Positions 60,101 through 64,000 of a stretch of 64,000 nucleotides of DNA are shown piece by piece. Both the position numbers and the translations under genes were made by a program. Location: assembly GCF_029227915.1 (NCBI RefSeq), contig NC_079887.1:14010001-14074000 (forward strand), written 5' to 3'. The notes beneath the pieces are model-generated. The model was not told the origin of the DNA and did no database searches. It saw only the letters and a list, made by a program, of their open reading frames with translations. How positions within the stretch are numbered: position 1 is the first letter of the stretch; each line of letters opens with the position of its first letter. Source of the stretch: Hydractinia symbiolongicarpus. Lineage: Eukaryota; Cnidaria; Hydrozoa; Anthoathecata; Hydractiniidae.

Positions 60101-63100
60101 AAGAAATTGTGTGACGACAGCGGTATAAGGAATGTCGAGAGCTCGATTCACATCCACGCCAACTTCGTTAACTTGATTGATAAATTCGATCTCCAATCTC
60201 TTCTTTAATATCTCTTGCGGTAGCACCTCCTGCAAAACAAAAACATGTATTTGCGCTTTAGTTTGTTAATAGTGGCTCATTTTAAACAAAACGCTCAGTA
60301 CAATTCACTTCTTACGAGTTTGGCTGTTTTTTTCATTGTTTTTTTTGATTGATTTTTTTTATATTTATCAGTTCTTTCATGATTACTAAATCACTTTTTT
60401 GTTACTTTCTGAAGAGTTTTATATTACATTAGGAAGTGGGGCTGTCAAGGCTGATAAGGGGGTTGTCAAGGCGTACCAAACTACAATAACAGAAATTGTA
60501 GCAACGTGCGTAATACCTAATACCTAAAGAGATTTCCTGGAAACCTGCATTGGATGAAAACAAGCTTTCCCTGGGAACGAAGTGGCTACTGTACACTCTT
60601 ACCTGCATAGGATAGAAACAAGCTTTTCCTGGAAACAAAGTGGCTATCGTATGACTTACCGGAATAGAATGGAAACAAGTTTTCCTGGTAACGAAGTGGC
60701 TAGCGTACACTCTTACCTGCATAGGATGGAAACGCAAACACAACAGTTCATCTTCAGAGTCGCACAAGTTTGAAAACTCAAGGAGAGGTTCTTGAATTCG
60801 ACGGCCTAGTGAGATTGCATGACGTAAGACGTCGGCATATTCTGGAAACTCAGTCTGAAAATTAGAAGTCAAATAGACAACGGTAAATTTACGAAGGTAA
60901 GCTATTCTACCTATTTCTTGTTAGATTAGAAACTTTTCGCTACTAATGACGAAATAAAAAGGGACCTGATTGATACTGATTAATTTCAAGATTTAGAGAT
61001 AAAACTAAAAACTAATAGCGTCAGTTAAGCAGGGCAAAGTTCGGAAACGACTAAAACACAACTTACTGCGCATAATAAATATTATAAACATAAAAAAGAC
61101 GGAACAACTAAGTCAGAGTTTTTGTTGCAGTATTTTGTTTACCTGTGCTCTGGGCGAGTCTTGGTATATTCGTGCCACTTCAGCATCAACCAATTCAACA
61201 TTGATGTGAGACATTTGCTGCTCCTGCTGCAACTCCTGCACTGCTCTGCTAACATCTTCCATTACATTCGATGCGTCTCTGCATTCTGCTGCTATGGCTA
61301 TCACCTGAGGTTGATGTTTCTGAATAAACTCCTTTAATCTTTCCATGTCTTTCTCCTAGAAATAGAGAAAACAAAATGATCTGTTTATTCAATGTAAACA
61401 ACCCTGGAACAATAATGCACAACACTTCTGCTTATCATTCCCTCCAAACTTTTGCATTTCGACAGCATGCTTACAACTGAATCAACAATACATATATTCG
61501 ACACAAAGACAACATAAAGGAGCAGAAGGATTTAAAAAAATTGTTTTTTATACGAGTAGTTTTTAAAATATTTTAGTCCAAAAAACTATTTATAACTGGT
61601 GACGTATCGTTAAGTAATAAGTTTAACATACTACATGATAACTGACGCAGTAGTAAACGCAACTTGTTATAATTCTTCCTAGTCTTTCTGAAAATAATTT
61701 CTCTATGAATACGTAGTTAAGCAACAACAACAACAAAAACAACAACAACAACGGCAACGACAACAACAACAAAGACAACAACAACAACGGCAACGACGAA
61801 AACGACGACAATGACAAAAACAACACCAACACCTACAACAATGTCAAGTCTATTTAAATGAATTTAACATTTAGTTCTTTTAACAATCAAAAAAAAGCAG
61901 AGTTTCATACCTATCGTTGCCATTTTAGGTTTTTTATAATTTAATTTTGGAGGAGGAGGAGGGGGGGGGGGGGGGGGGGCAATTCAGTGTGTGTAAAAGC
62001 AACAATAAAATATGAGCCAAAACAAGCGATCACACACACACACACTTCTTATAAAAACTGTCACAAGTTAACAGAGGATTTCTATTCATGCAAATCTGGC
62101 TGCCTAAAAAGTTTCCTAAAATATTTCCTAGATAACTACATACCTTGTTGACTCGCTCAGATTCTTTAAAGCTATTTCTCCGAAAGAGTAGATATTTCAT
62201 TCGCAAGAAGTCAACGCATTGTCCATCACTGTCAATCATAGCAAAAAAAGCAGCAGCATTTTTATCGGGAACAAACGAGCACGCCAGGACACGACACCTC
62301 GTCGATTCGTGGTCTTCATTATATTCATTCTCATTGTAGTTGTTATCTGGTTGGTATGGTGCTACAGATATCCAGTTTCGTAATTTTAATGAAATAAGCT
62401 ATAAAAAGATTACCGTTGTTTAACATACTGGACAGGTAGCAGAAAATCTTAAGGATAATTTTCAACAACACAATAGATCGGGATAGAGCAAATAATTTAA
62501 CAAAGTATAACTGTATAACTTCTTTGTTGATTTTGAACTTTTTGGAATTTTTTAAACTAAGCCCTGTTTTACAATGATCATGCCAACTTGGCGTTTATGT
62601 AAAATAATTTGTTGTCATTTCGTCTCTACCATTACTCCTTATTGTATTTTGATTGTCAAATGTATCAAGAATTAAAACTCGGAAGAGGTACTAAAGAAAC
62701 CCAAACAAATGCGGATACCTGAATAGCAAATTCTTGAGATTCCACCAACAATTTATTTTTGAGTTCACTAGCGACCAAAGGACATAGCATTTTGTTCAGT
62801 GCCAATGACAATGCATCAGCTCTTTGCTTGTTCCACTCTTGCACGAGATGGCTAAATTCATCCTAAAAAATAGAAAAGGTTACTTGCTAACGTTTCCCTA
62901 TTGATGGGAGGAGGGAACATCATTTATCACAAACAAAAGATAAGGAGAAAGAGAAAAGAAAGTAGACTTTCGATGAAAGGTCATTTATGTTAGACCCCTA
63001 ATGTTACAAGCTTCTTTTCTTACCCTGTTATACAACTGTTTAATTTCATCGATGAAGGTATATCTATATGAAAAAAAAGTGAAGAAAATCCAATAAGCAT

Positions 63101-63674
63101 AAAAATCGTAGTTACCACTAGATTTGACTGTCATTAAAACCTAAACTATATTTGCATCCAGAGAAGACATTTCTTATAGGGTCACTGTTTACAAAATTAG
63201 AGTTAACCCCCGCTAGTATAATTATACAATTACAACCATAGTTATATAGATTTTTTTCTTTTTTCCCAAATAATATGTTTATTTTCACAAGTATGAGAAA
63301 GTGGCTGTTAAATTGAAAAGTTTCCAAATACCACTCACTGTACTATTTTTATTTTTTAAACTATACTGTATTATATAGACACAAATTGTTTGGGTGCCTG
63401 TACTACAACATAAATTTCAAAGGGCTATCTAAGCCTTCTGATTTAGTGTAAACAAAAAACTAATGAGGCAAGAGTTTCAGATGCTAGTATAACATAACCA
63501 CAATCAAGCTTACCCATTCGGATCTGTATTTTCTGATTCAATGCTAAGTTTTATTGTGACTAGTTGTTCTTGTTCTGCATGCCACATCTTTAAGAACTGC
63601 TCCCCATGTAAATCACGCACCGGTTTGTTTTTGAGGTACTTAAATGGGGCTGCTTGATGAAAGTCATCTATTTC
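54124..63674 (-). CDS. SUPT6H: Transcription elongation factor SPT6 (SUPT6H), partial: last 17 exons, 1024 aa
   Basis: Exons in transcript order: 63674-63514, 63063-63024, 62862-62719, 62398-62144, 61355-61143, 60854-60717, 60229-60062, 59961-59746, 59355-58951, 58263-58123, 57918-57812, 57470-57379, 56937-56822, 56206-56084, 55513-55303, 55174-55031 and 54524-54124; all phases agree. SPT6 is a histone chaperone that travels with RNA polymerase II. Visible domains in order are: the helical/HtH core ([14 protein letters not shown] onward), a YqgF-like fold (VLACSFVPD...IDSDG), helix-hairpin-helix ([17 protein letters not shown]), DLD ([17 protein letters not shown]), S1 RNA-binding ([20 protein letters not shown]), and tandem SH2 ([12 protein letters not shown]-equivalent, with CIVRPSS holding the phosphate-binding Arg, then HLTVTWKV). 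A TP-repeat tail ([17 protein letters not shown]) and an RH-rich end close the protein. The acidic N-terminal third and the start codon lie beyond the right edge. Confidence 0.96.
57000..57290. repeat. Simple ACAACGACA-type array in SPT6 intron
   Basis: Irregular runs of CAACAACGACAACGACAAA lie in an intron. On the transcript strand this is UUGUUGUCGUU-rich. It drives long but meaningless minus-strand frames. Similar arrays lie at 59480-59710 and 61715-61845. Confidence 0.8.
58255..58385 (-). repeat. Duplicated 3' splice-site region in SPT6
   Basis: GTCCACACCTGGTG with AAACAATGCATGACA about 10 bases later occurs at 58255-58300 and again at 58339-58383. The first copy is the acceptor of the S1-domain exon. 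The second recreates CACCAG|GTGTGG 83 bases upstream. Its use would shift the frame and reach a stop soon after. Confidence 0.7.
59480..59710. repeat. Simple ACGACAACA-type array in SPT6 intron
   Basis: CGACGACAACAGACAACAAC and GATAACAAGGACGACAATAC-like words repeat with drift across the intron between the HhH and DLD exons. There is no real coding content. Confidence 0.8.
60540..60735 (-). repeat. 57-bp tandem repeat spanning an SPT6 5' splice site
   Basis: Repeat starts lie at about 60543, 60601, 60658 and 60715. Each unit carries the exon end and donor: ATGCAG|GTAAGA at 60717 (used) and again at 60603. At 60658 it is CCG|GTAAGT, and at 60543 a weaker ATGCAG|GTTTCC. The unit equals 19 codons and no stop interrupts the frame through the first copies. 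Confidence 0.9.
61715..61845. repeat. (ACA)n/ACGACA array in SPT6 intron
   Basis: Runs such as CAACAACAACAAAAACAACA and AACGGCAACGACAACAACAA form a simple array of about 130 bp, with no coding meaning. Confidence 0.85.
61950..61979. repeat. GGA repeat followed by G19 run
   Basis: GGAGGAGGAGGA is followed by 19 consecutive G (61961-61979). The pre-mRNA carries the C-rich strand. The plus strand can form G-quadruplexes. The exact length may be an assembly estimate. Confidence 0.9.
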
Positions 63675-64000
63675 CTGGAAACAAATAAAAAGATAAAAAG
63701 TATAAATCACGTTTTTAGTCAACTGTTGAACAAAATAAAGAATTTCTTTCATTTCTAATATAGAATGTTCTTCTAATAAAATTGGCACAAAAAAGTTATC
63801 TGAGAGAGAACAAAAGGACAAATGCAATTGCTACATCTCTATGTTTTCTTTTTACCAATAATTGTTGGTGCACTTGGTATTATGTTATACTGTTTTTTAC
63901 TTTTAAATATGGAGGAACTTGGTATTAAATCATGCCAAGTTTGGTCTTATTGCAACAAGAAAAAACGTTAGGTGGTTAGTTATTTGGGATTGCAAAAGAT

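Overview
This window is AT-rich metazoan nuclear DNA with intron-split genes (GT-AG introns), single copies of conserved animal genes, and a dense load of short inverted-repeat transposons, Helitron-like ends and a tRNA-derived SINE. Protein similarity recalled from memory and the repeat content suggest a cnidarian, probably a hydrozoan. That placement is an inference, not read from a marker gene.

Layout, left to right. (1) 402-701: a GNAT acetyltransferase-like fragment with an in-frame TGA. (2) 1601-4609 (+): a complete three-exon DNAAF11/LRRC6 gene (axonemal dynein assembly). (3) 7019-17416 (-): a nine-exon SRRM2/Cwc21-type spliceosomal RS protein of 1228 residues. (4) 17.4-23.2 kb: a gene-poor block made largely of adjacent inverted-repeat elements, plus one unrecognised 78-residue ORF. 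(5) 23256-30181 (+): an eight-exon gene whose phases join a PAR-3-type N-terminal oligomerisation domain to six C2H2 zinc fingers, the most unusual gene here. (6) 30.2-37.1 kb: no gene recognised; a SINE, foldback elements and a 17-bp minisatellite. (7) 37160-41441 (+): a two-exon LIM-only (LMO-type) protein with a long Q/N-rich N-terminus. (8) 41.5-48.9 kb: a transposon graveyard with a pogo-like tail, a decayed Ginger/Gypsy-type integrase nested inside inverted repeats, and Helitron ends. (9) 48931-51181 (-): a two-exon GT31 glycosyltransferase. (10) 54124 to beyond the right half of the window (-): the last 17 visible exons of SUPT6H (SPT6), whose 5' exons lie outside the window.

The genes do not form one pathway. 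SRRM2 and SPT6 are housekeeping factors for splicing and transcription elongation, DNAAF11 is ciliary, LMO and the PAR3-zinc-finger protein look like transcriptional regulators, and the GT31 enzyme is a Golgi enzyme. Exon boundaries were read by hand from splice motifs and checked by reading phase. The coding sums of DNAAF11 (1398 nt), SRRM2 (3687), PAR3-ZnF (1500), LMO (984), GT31 (1149) and visible SPT6 (3075) are all multiples of three.

The most notable observations are the PAR3-NTD/C2H2 fusion, a 57-bp tandem repeat in SPT6 that copies a 5' splice site in frame, very short Helitrons with textbook ends, an integrase remnant enclosed by inverted repeats, and the Q/N-rich LMO protein.
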